A stretch of 64,000 bases of DNA from Flavobacterium sp. CG_23.5 (GCF_017875765.1 NZ_JAGGNA010000001.1:2507001-2571000); one strand, 5' to 3'; shown: positions 26,761 to 35,947, numbered from the stretch's first letter. Made by a program: numbers and translations. The notes: generated by a model from the letters alone, not told the origin.

Positions 26761-27428
26761 CTAAAAGTGTTTTAGAAGTTGACAGCGTTCAAAAACAGTA
26801 TGACGGAAAAAGCATCGTGTCGGATGTGTATTTGAAATGTGAAACGGGGGATATTATTGGGGTTTTAGGCAGAAATGGTTCTGGAAAATCTACTTTGTTA
26901 AAAATTATTTTCGGAATTGTAGAGGCCGATTTTAAATTTGTTCGCGTGGATGCGGTTGTGAGATCTAAAACCAGCGAATTACTAAACCAAATCAGTTATT
27001 TGCCTCAAGATAATTTCATTCCGAATTCATTTTCGATAAAAAAAACGATTGCATTATCCATTACAAAAGATAAACTAGAGGAATTTCATGCGGATGAAAT
27101 GATTCAATCGATGCTGAACAAAAAAATAAAGCATTTGTCCGGCGGAGAATTGCGCTATTTGGAAATCAAGTTAATCCTGAATAACGCGTCAAAATTCGTT
27201 TTGTTAGACGAACCTTACAACGGTTTGTCACCAATTATGATTGAAAAAATAAATGTATTAATCACAGAAATGTCCATTGCAAAAGGAATTATTATCACGG
27301 ATCATAATTATGAAAATGTGATTAAGGTCTCCACAAGACTGGCGTTGATGAAAGAAGGAAAAATGCATCACTTAAAAGGCAAAAGCAAATTGGTAGAAAA
27401 AGGATATTTGAAATCAGGAATGATTTAA
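26757..27428 (+). CDS. ABC transporter ATP-binding protein
   Basis: This 223-residue ABC ATPase shows Walker A GVLGRNGSGKSTLL (about 37-50), Q-loop region SYLPQDNF, signature HLSGGELRYLEIK, Walker B KFVLLDEPYNGLSP and the switch His in IIITDHNYENV. It is translationally coupled to the upstream two-helix membrane protein, so the pair may be a minimal export or regulatory ABC system. The substrate cannot be inferred. Its stop overlaps the convergent hydrolase gene by 4 bp. Confidence 0.93.
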   Translation: MTKSVLEVDSVQKQYDGKSIVSDVYLKCETGDIIGVLGRNGSGKSTLLKIIFGIVEADFKFVRVDAVVRSKTSELLNQISYLPQDNFIPNSFSIKKTIALSITKDKLEEFHADEMIQSMLNKKIKHLSGGELRYLEIKLILNNASKFVLLDEPYNGLSPIMIEKINVLITEMSIAKGIIITDHNYENVIKVSTRLALMKEGKMHHLKGKSKLVEKGYLKSGMI

Positions 27429-28207
27429 ATTCTTTTAAAAAATAATAGCAATACGTTCAATAATTCTTCTTTATTTTCAATCTGACTCATGTGTCCATCA
27501 GGAAACGTAACCAGTTCTACTTTGGTATTCTCTATTTGTTCCTTGGTTTCTTCATAGGGTAAAACAGGATCTTTCTCGCCTAGAATTAATATTTTTGGAT
27601 AGGTCGTCAAATGCAATAAAACTTCACGGTCTTGGCGAATTTTCATTCCTTCCAGTGAGGCAACGATTCCTTGAAGAGGTGTTTTTAGCGCTTTGTTTTT
27701 CACATCTTCAATTTCAGCAATGAGTCTTTCACGATTGTCTTCACTAAATAAATTAGCAATTGAAAGTGAAACAAAATTTATAAAGGATTGTTTCACCGCT
27801 TTAATAGCGCGATCTCGATTTATTTTACGTTCCTCGCTATCGGATTTTGCGGTTGAGTTGAGTAAAACCAATCCTTTGATATTTTTAGGATACAACTCGG
27901 CGAAAGCCAAAGCGACATAACCACCCATAGAATGCCCGACAAAAATAGCTTTACGGATGCGTAAATCAGCTAGTACGGCATGAACGGCATCCGCATGATC
28001 TTCCATAGAATGCACATAGCCCAAACATTCTGATTCGCCATGACCCAATAAATCAATAGTGATGACGCGGTTTTTTTTAGAAAATTCAGCAATGTAGTTA
28101 TCCCACATGCTTTGGTTTTCCAAAAAACCATGAAGTAAGACAATAGCAGTGCCTTTCCCGGTATCAGAATAGGAGATTTGTGTGTTTTTGAATTGAATGT
28201 GTTTCAA
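27425..28207 (-). CDS. alpha/beta hydrolase
   Basis: This 260-residue alpha/beta-fold hydrolase, probably cytoplasmic, has the oxyanion-hole motif VLLHGFLENQSMWDNY, the nucleophile elbow VGHSMGGYVAL (Ser in GHSMGG), an acid region LILGEKDPVLPYE and the catalytic His in FPDGHMSQIEN. It may be an esterase or an enzyme of the MenH/BioH type; the substrate is unknown. Convergent with the ABC ATPase gene. Confidence 0.9.
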   Translation of the reverse strand: MKHIQFKNTQISYSDTGKGTAIVLLHGFLENQSMWDNYIAEFSKKNRVITIDLLGHGESECLGYVHSMEDHADAVHAVLADLRIRKAIFVGHSMGGYVALAFAELYPKNIKGLVLLNSTAKSDSEERKINRDRAIKAVKQSFINFVSLSIANLFSEDNRERLIAEIEDVKNKALKTPLQGIVASLEGMKIRQDREVLLHLTTYPKILILGEKDPVLPYEETKEQIENTKVELVTFPDGHMSQIENKEELLNVLLLFFKRI

Positions 28208-28295
28208 AATGGAAAATTAAGTTTTTGCAAAATTAGGGCTTTAATTTTTTTAAACCATATAAGTCCTATAAGTTGATAAAAGTTTTAGATTGCTG

Positions 28296-28325
28296 GAAAA
28301 AAAAGAGCTTCCATTTCTGAAAGCT
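28296..28325 (-). terminator. Rho-independent terminator (minus strand)
   Basis: Read on the minus strand, AGCTTTC/GGAAGCT closes an AGAAAT loop and is followed by C and eight T residues. It lies between AIM24 and the hydrolase and would end transcription that reads through the dispersed repeat. Confidence 0.65.
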
Positions 28326-28454
28326 GTAATTTATATTTCCTATCAGGTCTTTTTTTTTACTTGTAGGAATTTCGGAGCAGTAAACCGTTTTAAGCATAGA
28401 AATTATTGTAAAAAATTTTCATTCCATTTTTCATAACCTAAATTCAACATTTAG

Positions 28455-28572
28455 TTTGTCATTCCAACGAAGGAGGAATCTCATCAGACTGATTGCCTAA
28501 CGGTGATTCCTCCTTCGACGGAATTTAGTAATTTGGAAACAAGTGAGATCCTTCCTTCGTCAGGATGACAAT
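28455..28572. repeat. long imperfect palindrome, family C
   Basis: Outer arms GTCATTCCAACGAAGGAGGA (from 458) and TCCTTCCTTCGTCAGGATGAC without its first base (to 569) pair imperfectly. A third related block, GATTCCTCCTTCGACGGAAT, lies in the middle (505-524). The unit occupies most of the 397-bp spacer between the hydrolase and AIM24 and has no coding potential. Similar palindromes built on CATTCCGACGAAGGAGGAAT are familiar in Bacteroidota genomes. Confidence 0.8.
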
Positions 28573-28604
28573 TTGTTGTTGAAATCTTGCATGTCTAAAA
28601 AAAC

Positions 28605-29405
28605 TTAAAATCTTCTATCTCCATCGAGCAAACTTCCTAATCCGCCTAATAAACTACCTTCGTCTCGACTGCTTCCGCCTGCTTTTGGCGCAGAAGCAAT
28701 AATTGTGTCCGCGAGGCGGCTGAAAGGTAAGGATTGTACATAAACCGTTCCGGGGCCGCGAAGTGAGGCATAAAATAATCCTTCGCCGCCAAAAATAGAA
28801 TTCTTGATGCCGCCGATAAACTCAATATCATAATCGACATCTTTGGTGAAACCAACAATACAACCAGTGTCTACTTTTAAGATTTCGCCAGCGGCTAATT
28901 CTTTTTTGGCTAATGTTCCTCCCGTATGTACAAACGCCATTCCATCTCCTTCTATTTTTTGCATGATAAAACCTTCGCCACCAAAAAGACCGCGACCGAG
29001 TTTTTTAGAAAATTCGATTCCAACGGAAACGCCTTTCGCAGCACAAAGGAAAGAATCTTTCTGGCAAATGAATTTTCCGCCAAATTGGGTTAAGTCAATT
29101 GGGATAATTTTTCCGGGATACGGAGCGGCAAATGAAACTTTACTTTTGGTATTGTTTTGATTGATAAATGCGGTCATGAAAAGGCTTTCTCCTGTCAGAA
29201 CCCTTTTCCCGGCACTTAAAAGTTTGCCAAACAATCCGTTTTCCTGTCCGGATCCGTCTCCAAAAATGGTTTCCATTTGGATATTGTTATCCATCATCAT
29301 AAAACTGCCCGCTTCGGCAATAACGATTTCCTGTGGATCCAATTCTATCTCTACATATTGCATTTCATCGCCATATATGTGGTAATCTATTTCGTGTGCT
29401 TGCAT
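28605..29405 (-). CDS. AIM24 / TIGR00266 family protein
   Basis: This 266-residue protein belongs to the AIM24 beta-sandwich family, whose bacterial function is unknown. Landmarks are the N-terminal YVEIELDPQEIVIAEAGSFM, a central LGRGLFGGEGFIMQKIEGDG, and the related IFGGEGLFYASLRGPGTVYV, followed by a Gly-rich tail (GGSSRDEGSLLGGLGSLLDG). There is no signal peptide or transmembrane helix, so it is probably cytosolic. The upstream spacer (29406-29768) holds one family D and one family B repeat. Confidence 0.88.
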   Translation of the reverse strand: MQAHEIDYHIYGDEMQYVEIELDPQEIVIAEAGSFMMMDNNIQMETIFGDGSGQENGLFGKLLSAGKRVLTGESLFMTAFINQNNTKSKVSFAAPYPGKIIPIDLTQFGGKFICQKDSFLCAAKGVSVGIEFSKKLGRGLFGGEGFIMQKIEGDGMAFVHTGGTLAKKELAAGEILKVDTGCIVGFTKDVDYDIEFIGGIKNSIFGGEGLFYASLRGPGTVYVQSLPFSRLADTIIASAPKAGGSSRDEGSLLGGLGSLLDGDRRF

Positions 29406-29441
29406 GATTTCTATGTTTTAAGTTTTTGTTTGAATTTTTTT

Positions 29442-29496
29442 AGCCATTAAGAAATTAAGTTTCATTAAGAATTTACACTTAATTTTTCTTAATGCC
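29442..29496. repeat. inverted repeat, family D copy 1
   Basis: GCCATTAAGAAATTAAG and CTTAATTTTTCTTAATGCC form imperfect arms about 20 bp apart. It is related to the perfect version at 62904-62959. It lies upstream of AIM24 and is non-coding. Confidence 0.75.
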
Positions 29497-29608
29497 TTAC
29501 TGGTTTTAATGTATCAATGACCATTAAATAAGTATGGTGATCACTTCTAAAGTTACAGTTTTATAATTGATTTAACATTTTAGTTCTTCTGAAAAAAAAA
29601 TGTTGTCT

Positions 29609-29685
29609 ATAGCCCTGATGGCAGTGATATCCTCTTGTGGAGTGGGAACGGAACAAGAGATAAAACGAACAGCAGGAGGGAACGT
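29609..29685 (-). repeat. dispersed palindromic repeat, family B copy 2 (inverted)
   Basis: ATAGCCCTGATGGCAGTGAT, then ATCCT, a variable hairpin (CTTGT...ACAAG), AGATAAAACGAACAGCAGG and AGGGAAC. Reverse-complemented, it matches the arms of the copy at 17421-17500. It lies in the spacer between AIM24 and pepP. Confidence 0.75.
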
Positions 29686-29713
29686 TGTTTTGAAAAGCGA
29701 TAATTTCTGCTCC

Positions 29714-29745
29714 AAAAAAAAAACAGCCTAGATTGCTCTAGACTG
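29714..29745 (-). terminator. Rho-independent terminator of pepP
   Basis: On the minus strand CAGTCTAG/CTAGGCTG closes an AGCAAT loop (one G-U pair) and is followed by ten T residues, starting 24 bp after the pepP stop. Confidence 0.88.
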
Positions 29746-29768
29746 CCTATTTTATAGCTTTTTAAATA

Positions 29769-31061
29769 TTATGCGTTCATTAAATCTTCGATTTCCTCCA
29801 CTTCAATAGGAATGTTGCGCATCATATTGAAGGGTTCGCCACTTTCTTTAACGATGATGTTGTCTTCCAAACGGATTCCGAAACCTTCGGCAGGTATATA
29901 AATTCCCGGCTCTACGGTGAAAACCATATTCGCTTGCATAGGTTCGGTCAGAATTCCGTAATCGTGCGTGTCCAATCCCATGTGGTGGGAAGTTCCGTGC
30001 ATGAAGTATTTTTTATAGGCTGGCCAGTCTGGATTTTCGTTTTGCACATCGGCTTTGTCAATTAATCCCAAACCTAGCAACTCAGAAGTCATGATTTTCC
30101 CCACTTCAATATGGTATTGTTTCCAAAGTGTTCCCGGAGCAAGCATTTTAGTAGCTTCGTTTTTTACACGTAAAACAGCATTGTAAACTTCTTTTTGTCT
30201 GCCCGTAAATTTTCCTGAAACAGGAATGGTTCTAGACATATCACTGGAATAATTAGCATATTCGGCAGCAACATCAAGTAGAATCAAATCACCGGCTTGG
30301 CATTGTTGGTTGTTTTCGATGTAATGCAATACATTCGCATTATTTCCCGAAGCGATAATTGGCGTGTAGGCAAAACCTCTGGAACGGTTGCGAATGAATT
30401 CGTGAATCAACTCGGCTTCGATTTCGTATTCGGTTACGTTTGGTTTCACGAAAGGCAATATTCTTCTAAAACCGAGTTCGGTAATATCACATGCTTTTTG
30501 GATTAAATCCAACTCTTCGCTTTCTTTTACAGATCGCAAACGTTGCAATATCGGGTTGCTTTTTGCGACAGCATGAGCAGGATATTTCTCTTTCCACCAT
30601 TTTACAAAGCGCGCTTCACGGGTTTCAGTTTCCACGGTTGCACGATAATGTTCATTGGTATTTATGTAGATTGTATCAGAATGAGTCATCATTTCGAACA
30701 AGATTTTTTCAAATTCCTGCAACCAGTAAACGGTTCTAATTCCTGAAACTTCAAATGCTCGGTCTTTCGTCAGTTTTTCACCTTCCCAAATTGCAATGTG
30801 TTCGCTGGTTTCTTTCAGGAATAACATCTCTCTTTGGTGTTTGTAGGGCGCATCAGGAAAAAGTAATAAGATGCTTTCTTCTTGATCAACTCCGCTTAAA
30901 TAAAAAATATCGCGGTGTTGTGCAAATGGCAAAGTGCTATCGGCAGAAACGGGGTAAATATCATTAGAATTAAAAATCGCTACACTTTTTGGCTTCATTT
31001 GAGCCGTGAATTTTGCACGATTTTTTATAAATAAGTCACGGTCAATTTGATGGTATTTCAT
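29769..31061 (-). CDS. pepP: Xaa-Pro aminopeptidase (M24B)
   Basis: This 430-residue metalloaminopeptidase removes N-terminal residues preceding proline. The N-terminal aminopeptidase-P domain (about 1-165) has the typical FYLSGVDQEESILLL. The pita-bread catalytic domain shows all five metal ligands: two Asp in LLDVAAEYANYSSDMSRT, His in FMHGTSHHMGLDTHDYG, Glu in FTVEPGIYIPA and Glu in GIRLEDNI. The length is typical. It is a single gene with its own terminator. Confidence 0.94.
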   Translation of the reverse strand: MKYHQIDRDLFIKNRAKFTAQMKPKSVAIFNSNDIYPVSADSTLPFAQHRDIFYLSGVDQEESILLLFPDAPYKHQREMLFLKETSEHIAIWEGEKLTKDRAFEVSGIRTVYWLQEFEKILFEMMTHSDTIYINTNEHYRATVETETREARFVKWWKEKYPAHAVAKSNPILQRLRSVKESEELDLIQKACDITELGFRRILPFVKPNVTEYEIEAELIHEFIRNRSRGFAYTPIIASGNNANVLHYIENNQQCQAGDLILLDVAAEYANYSSDMSRTIPVSGKFTGRQKEVYNAVLRVKNEATKMLAPGTLWKQYHIEVGKIMTSELLGLGLIDKADVQNENPDWPAYKKYFMHGTSHHMGLDTHDYGILTEPMQANMVFTVEPGIYIPAEGFGIRLEDNIIVKESGEPFNMMRNIPIEVEEIEDLMNA

Positions 31062-31141
31062 AACAATTCGGTTTATACTTTTAATTACTCAAAAATACTA
31101 AGTTTAAATTGTTTTTAGTTATGAATTTGATAAATTTTAAA

Positions 31142-31200
31142 TAAAAAAACACAAAGCGCAGAAGTTAAAATTTACATTTTAAATCCATACGCTTTGTGTT
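31142..31200 (-). terminator. Rho-independent terminator of the aceB-aceA operon
   Basis: On the minus strand AACACAAAGCG/CGCTTTGTGTT forms an 11-bp stem around a 31-nt loop that contains a second hairpin (TTAAAAT/ATTTTAA), followed by T7. It starts 20 bp after the aceA stop. Confidence 0.85.
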
Positions 31201-31220
31201 CTTAACTAAATAAGTTCTTC

Positions 31221-32501
31221 TTAAAACTGTGCTACTTCAGTAGAATCTTTCATGGCTGTTGTAGATGATTTTCCTGTGGTAACCGTATTTTGAACGGCAT
31301 CAAAATAAGATGTTCCCACAAAACCTTGATGTTTTACGGCTTTGAAACCGTGTTTCTGCAATGCAAATTCTCTTTCTTGCAATTCAGAATAACCAGCCAT
31401 ACCTCTTTCTTTATACGCTTTTGACAATTCGAACATGCTTGTGTTTAAGGCGTGAAATCCAGCAAGAGTGATGAATTGAAATTTGTAACCCATTGCAGCA
31501 AGGTCTTCTCTGAACGTTTCCATTTCGGCAACAGATAATTTTGCAGCCCAGTTGAAAGATGGAGAACAGTTATACGCTAACATTTTACCCGGGAATTCTT
31601 TGTGAATCGCATCTGCAAATTGTTTGGCGTAAGCCAAATCAGGATTACTGGTTTCCATCCAAATCAAATCAGCATAAGGCGCATAGCTTAATCCTCTGTC
31701 AATTCCTTGTTCTACTCCACAATTTACATAGAAAAATCCTTCTCCTGTTTTCTCACCTGTAATGAATTTTGCGTCTCTGGGATCAATGTCGCTTGTTAAT
31801 AAATTGGCAGCATCAGCATCGGTACGGGCAACAATTAAAGTTGGAGTTCCCATAACATCTGCTGCTAGTCTTGCTGCGATCAGTTTGTTGATTGCTTCTT
31901 GAGTAGGAACTAATACTTTTCCGCCTAAGTGACCGCATTTTTTTGCTGAACTCAATTGATCTTCGAAGTGAACACCAGCAGCACCTGCTTCAATCATCGA
32001 TTTCATTAATTCAAAAGCATTTAAATTTCCTCCAAAACCTGCTTCGGCATCGGCAACGATAGGAACTAAATATTGTTTTTTATCGGTTGTGCCGTTTACA
32101 ACTTGTATTTGATCGGCACGTAAAAGTGCGTTATTAATTCGTTTTACTACCAATGGAACACTGTTGGCAGGGTATAAAGATTGGTCTGGGTACATTTCGC
32201 CGGCAACATTTGCATCAGCGGCAACTTGCCATCCGCTTAAGTAGATTGCATCAAGACCTGCTTCAACTTCTTGAATGGCTTGATTACCTGTTAATGCTCC
32301 AAGTCCAGCTACAAAATCTTGAGAATTAAGTTTGTTCCATAGGTTGTTAGCTCCAATTTTTGCGACGCTGTGCTCTATGATGTAAGACCCTTGTAATTTG
32401 ATAACTTCCTCAGCAGTATAAGGGCGTTCTACTCCTTTCCATCTTGGGTTAGTGATCCAGTCTGCAACTAATTCTTGAATTCTTGTTTCTGTTGTTTTCA
32501 T
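31221..32501 (-). CDS. aceA: isocitrate lyase
   Basis: This 426-residue glyoxylate-shunt enzyme splits isocitrate into glyoxylate and succinate. The signature [20 protein letters not shown] with the catalytic Cys is present. The phosphoenolpyruvate mutase-type barrel is shown by [32 protein letters not shown] and YNCSPSFNW. The length matches the short bacterial form. It follows aceB with a 37-bp gap and shares its promoter. With sdhCAB nearby, the locus serves growth on acetate and fatty acids. Confidence 0.97.
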   Translation of the reverse strand: MKTTETRIQELVADWITNPRWKGVERPYTAEEVIKLQGSYIIEHSVAKIGANNLWNKLNSQDFVAGLGALTGNQAIQEVEAGLDAIYLSGWQVAADANVAGEMYPDQSLYPANSVPLVVKRINNALLRADQIQVVNGTTDKKQYLVPIVADAEAGFGGNLNAFELMKSMIEAGAAGVHFEDQLSSAKKCGHLGGKVLVPTQEAINKLIAARLAADVMGTPTLIVARTDADAANLLTSDIDPRDAKFITGEKTGEGFFYVNCGVEQGIDRGLSYAPYADLIWMETSNPDLAYAKQFADAIHKEFPGKMLAYNCSPSFNWAAKLSVAEMETFREDLAAMGYKFQFITLAGFHALNTSMFELSKAYKERGMAGYSELQEREFALQKHGFKAVKHQGFVGTSYFDAVQNTVTTGKSSTTAMKDSTEVAQF

Positions 32502-32538
32502 TTTTCTGCGTTTTTATGGTTGTTTGTTAATAGATTTT

Positions 32539-34140
32539 TTAGATGTATTTATATCCTAGGATTGTCAAAAATTCGATGAAATTGTCATTTACAACAAGTA
32601 TGTCTAGCAGTTGTTCCGCCAATCTGTATTTTTGTTTTTCATGATTTTCATCTCCAACAATTTTTCTTATTTTTTCAAATTCTTCCATTGCCATTCGGTG
32701 GTAGTATTTCTCGTTTAATACTTTTTGATTGTCTAATACCACTTCATTTTTAAGCCACTGCCACAATTGTGATCTTGATATTTCGGCAGTAGCGGCATCT
32801 TCCATAAGATGGTGTAAGGCCGCAGCACCTTGTCCGTTTAGCCAGGAAGCGATATACAAAACAGAAATGCTAATGTTTTTTCTAACGCCCTCTTCGGTGA
32901 TTGTTCCTTTTGGAGTTTCTAACAAATCTTTTTCGGTAACCTGTAAATCTGCTCTTTTTATATGAATTTGATTTTCCGTTGGCATGTGTTTGTCGAAAAT
33001 TTTCATGGCTAATGAAACCAAATCCGGATGCGCTACCCAAGTCCCGTCGTGACCATTTTTAACTTCACGTTCTTTGTCGGCTATTACTTTGTTGAAAGCA
33101 ATTGCGTTAGCTTCGTCGTCATTTTTTATCGGAATTTGAGCGGCCATTCCGCCTATAGCATGTATGTTTCTTTTATGACATCTTTGAATAACCAGTTGTG
33201 AATAAGCGCTCATGAAAGGTGAAGTCATAGTCACTTGATCTCTATTTGGAACAATAAATGCTGGATTGTTTCTTAATTTTTTGATGTATGAAAAAATGTA
33301 ATCCCATCTGCCGCAATTAAGACCAACGATGTGATCCTTCAATTCAAAAATGATTTCATCCAATTGGAAACTGGCCGTTATGGTTTCAATTAAAACGGTC
33401 GCTTTGAATGTTCCGTTTGGTACTCCCAAATATTCCTGTGTAAATTCAAAAACTTCATTCCACCATCTTGCTTCTAAATAATGTTCCAATTTTGGAATAT
33501 AAAAATAAGGCGCCGTTCCATCTTCTATCAATTGCTTGTAATTGTGAAAAGCGTACAAGCCAAAATCAATGAGTGATGCTGAAGTTTGTTGACCATCAAT
33601 CAGAATGTTCTTTTCTGGTAAATGCAATCCTCGAGGTCGAACTATTAATACTGCCGTTTTTTCGTTTAGACTGTATTTTTTATTTTTTTTAGTGTCTTCT
33701 AAAGCGATTGTTCTGTTTACGGCATCTTTCAAGTTTTGTTGCCCGCTAATCAAGTTACTCCAGGTTGGTGAAGTACTGTCTTCAAAATCTGCCATGAAAG
33801 TTTTTGCCCCCGAATTAAGTGCATTAATAACCATTTTTCTATCAACAGGACCGGTTATTTCGACTCTTCTGTCTAATAAATCTTTTGGAGTTTTTCCAGC
33901 TTGCCAATTGCTTGCTCTAATGCTTTTTGTTTCGGCAGGAAAACTTGGTAATGCTCCTTGGTCAAACAAGACTTGTTGTTTTTTTCTGTCTTCTAATAAC
34001 AAAAGTCTTTTGTCATTAAATTTTTGGTGCAAGTCTGTTAAAAAATCAATTGCCTCATCCGTCAATATTTCTGGATAATGGCCATTTGTTTCAGTTGAAA
34101 ACTGTAACATTTTTTCTGTTGTTTCGGTTTGATGTATCAT
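32539..34140 (-). CDS. aceB: malate synthase A
   Basis: This 533-residue enzyme condenses glyoxylate with acetyl-CoA to malate. Characteristic segments are TFMADFEDSTSPTWSNLISG, LIVRPRGLHLPEKN, FYIPKLEHYLEARWWNE, LIETITASFQLDEI, GLNCGRWDYIFSYIKKL and GTWVAHPDLV. The size is typical of the A isoform. It is the first gene of the aceBA operon, which diverges from a RamB/ScfR-type regulator. Palindromic operator sequences lie in the 119-bp spacer. Confidence 0.97.
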   Translation of the reverse strand: MIHQTETTEKMLQFSTETNGHYPEILTDEAIDFLTDLHQKFNDKRLLLLEDRKKQQVLFDQGALPSFPAETKSIRASNWQAGKTPKDLLDRRVEITGPVDRKMVINALNSGAKTFMADFEDSTSPTWSNLISGQQNLKDAVNRTIALEDTKKNKKYSLNEKTAVLIVRPRGLHLPEKNILIDGQQTSASLIDFGLYAFHNYKQLIEDGTAPYFYIPKLEHYLEARWWNEVFEFTQEYLGVPNGTFKATVLIETITASFQLDEIIFELKDHIVGLNCGRWDYIFSYIKKLRNNPAFIVPNRDQVTMTSPFMSAYSQLVIQRCHKRNIHAIGGMAAQIPIKNDDEANAIAFNKVIADKEREVKNGHDGTWVAHPDLVSLAMKIFDKHMPTENQIHIKRADLQVTEKDLLETPKGTITEEGVRKNISISVLYIASWLNGQGAAALHHLMEDAATAEISRSQLWQWLKNEVVLDNQKVLNEKYYHRMAMEEFEKIRKIVGDENHEKQKYRLAEQLLDILVVNDNFIEFLTILGYKYI

Positions 34141-34160
34141 GGTTAATTCGTTTTACATGA

Positions 34161-34190
34161 CAATAGTACAAAAAGTTTTTTACAAAACAA
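34161..34190 (-). promoter_or_regulatory. aceBA promoter
   Basis: On the minus strand TTG (34188-34190) and TACTATTG (34161-34168) are separated by 19 bp. The -7 box differs from TAnnTTTG at one base. The -33 box touches the palindrome at 34190-34203, so a protein bound there would block or contact the polymerase. Confidence 0.6.
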
Positions 34191-34248
34191 GCGAACGTAC
34201 GCTAAAAATGTAAAAAATATTTTTTTGACGTTTTTGTTTTTTAGCGTA
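34190..34248. promoter_or_regulatory. operator region: palindrome plus 11-bp inverted repeat
   Basis: AGCGAACGTACGCT (34190-34203) is a 14-bp palindrome with one mismatched pair. TACGCTAAAAA (34198-34208) and TTTTTAGCGTA (34238-34248) are perfect inverted arms. Both halves fit a common asymmetric site, TTTTTAGCGTAnnTTnG, present twice in opposite orientation. One copy abuts the aceBA -33 box and the other overlaps the regulator's own -7 box. The sequence supports coordinate control and autoregulation by the adjacent regulator; that assignment is inferred. Confidence 0.65.
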
Positions 34249-34254
34249 TCTTTG
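34224..34254 (+). promoter_or_regulatory. promoter of the RamB-type regulator, predicted leaderless
   Basis: TTTG (34224-34227), a 19-bp spacer and TATCTTTG (34247-34254) match the Bacteroidota consensus fully. The start codon begins only 5 bp after the -7 box, so transcription should start at or within a few bases of the ATG. Confidence 0.75.
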
Positions 34255-34259
34255 ATTTT

Positions 34260-35741
34260 ATGAACATAGAAAAGGATTATATAAAGTTGATTTTTGGGCT
34301 CAAGCTCAAGCAGGCTCGTACAAACAAGAACTTGTCGTTATTTGGTTTAGCTAAGATTACCGACCTTTCAAAATCGTACTTAAACGAAATCGAAAAAGGA
34401 AAAAAATATCCTAAAACAGATAAGATTATTCTTCTGTCTGAAAAATTGGATGTTTCATACGACCATATGGTTTCTTTAAAACTGGATAATAATTTGGCGC
34501 CTATCGGTGAAATTTTAAAATCAGGGATTTTAAAGGAGATTCCTTTGGAAATTTTCGGGATTCAGGAAAATGATCTTATTGATATCATTGCGAATGCTCC
34601 CGCGAAAGTAAATGCGTTCATAAGCACCATTATTGAAATTGCCCAGCATTATAATTTAACTCGGGAAAGTTTTTTCTTGGCTGCTTTACGTTCTTATCAA
34701 GAAGCGCATAATAATTATTTTGAAGATTTGGAACAAAAAGTATTGCAGTTTTCGAAAGCCTTTCATATAAATATTGACACTAAAATTTCAATTGAAGAAT
34801 TATCTGCTATACTAATTGAGGAATATGGTTATACCATTCAGGAACTCGTTTTTTCGGAACAAGAACAATTGGGGGATTTAAGATCGATTTTTGTTCCAAA
34901 AAGCAAGACTTTGTTGCTTTCATTAGATATTGATGAGCCTCAAAAAGCATTTATTTTGGCCAAAGAAATTGCTTATAATTACCTTGAAATAACCGAAAGA
35001 CTGTATACTTTTAGTTGGATAAAATTTGATAATTTCGACCAGGTTCTTAATAATTTCTATGCTTCGTATTTTGCCGGAGCATTACTTATTCCTAGACAAC
35101 AACTGATTGATGAGTTGAATTTATTCTTAATGAAAACAGATCCAAAACCACAGGAAATGATTCAGTTGATGGGTAAATTCAATGTTTCACCGGAATCTTT
35201 TTATCAAAGATTGACTAATATCTTACCAAAAGATTTTCAATTAAAGAATCTATTTTTTCTGCGATTGTCTCATAAAATTGGTGCTGATACTTATCAAATT
35301 AAAAAGGAACTGCATATTACGAATCAGCAAGAGCCCCATGCTAATGAAATGAATGAGCATTATTGCCGAAGATGGGTTTCAATCAAGACGATAGAGAATG
35401 CAATGAAACAAAATAAAAGTCACTTTTTTGACGCGCAAATTTCGCGTTATGACAATAGTAGTAATGAGTATTTAGTCTTTTCTTCAGCAACATTGGATCC
35501 GTTCAAAAAAGATTGTTTAAGAAGTATTTCGGTGGGAATATTGATCACTCCGAGTGTGAAGAAAAAATTCAAGTTCATTGATAATAAATCCATCCAAAAA
35601 CAAATTGTGGGCGTAACTTGTGAAACGTGTGCGGTTAAAAATTGCCTAGAAAGAGCATCTCCACCAATTCAGTTAGAGCAGAAAACCCGAAATGAAAATA
35701 CAGATTTAATAGTGCAACAATACATGACTAAATTCAGTTAA
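34260..35741 (+). CDS. XRE-family regulator of the RamB/ScfR type
   Basis: This 493-residue transcription regulator has an N-terminal XRE helix-turn-helix (LKQARTNKNLSLFGLAKITD, then LSKSYLNEIEKGKKYPK, residues about 15-50). A middle IrrE/ImmA-like segment has lost the HExxH motif (AKEIAYNYLE). The C-terminal short-chain fatty-acid regulator domain has clustered cysteines (GVTCETCAVKNCLERASPP). Relatives such as RamB and MccR control glyoxylate-shunt and propionate genes. Divergence from aceBA makes these genes the likely target, with acyl-CoA or short-chain acids as possible effectors. No ribosome-binding site precedes the ATG. Confidence 0.88.
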   Translation: MNIEKDYIKLIFGLKLKQARTNKNLSLFGLAKITDLSKSYLNEIEKGKKYPKTDKIILLSEKLDVSYDHMVSLKLDNNLAPIGEILKSGILKEIPLEIFGIQENDLIDIIANAPAKVNAFISTIIEIAQHYNLTRESFFLAALRSYQEAHNNYFEDLEQKVLQFSKAFHINIDTKISIEELSAILIEEYGYTIQELVFSEQEQLGDLRSIFVPKSKTLLLSLDIDEPQKAFILAKEIAYNYLEITERLYTFSWIKFDNFDQVLNNFYASYFAGALLIPRQQLIDELNLFLMKTDPKPQEMIQLMGKFNVSPESFYQRLTNILPKDFQLKNLFFLRLSHKIGADTYQIKKELHITNQQEPHANEMNEHYCRRWVSIKTIENAMKQNKSHFFDAQISRYDNSSNEYLVFSSATLDPFKKDCLRSISVGILITPSVKKKFKFIDNKSIQKQIVGVTCETCAVKNCLERASPPIQLEQKTRNENTDLIVQQYMTKFS

Positions 35742-35947
35742 TTTGTTTGCTTCTATTCAATTTGGAAGATGTTTAGGCCTTTTTTTGGGTTTTCCAATTT
35801 TAATGTTTTTAGCTTAATCAGACTTTTTGTTGAAAAATGCATTTTCGTATTCCAATTTCTTGTTACTTTTTTAAATGTTTTGCTTGCAAATGGTGTTAAA
35901 AAATCACAATCTTTTAAAAATGTAAAGGATTTTTTTTGAACTATTTT

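Noticed and set aside
29161..29385. Small ORFs opposite AIM24 and pepP
   Set aside because: They are antisense shadows of well-supported genes and lack start signals.
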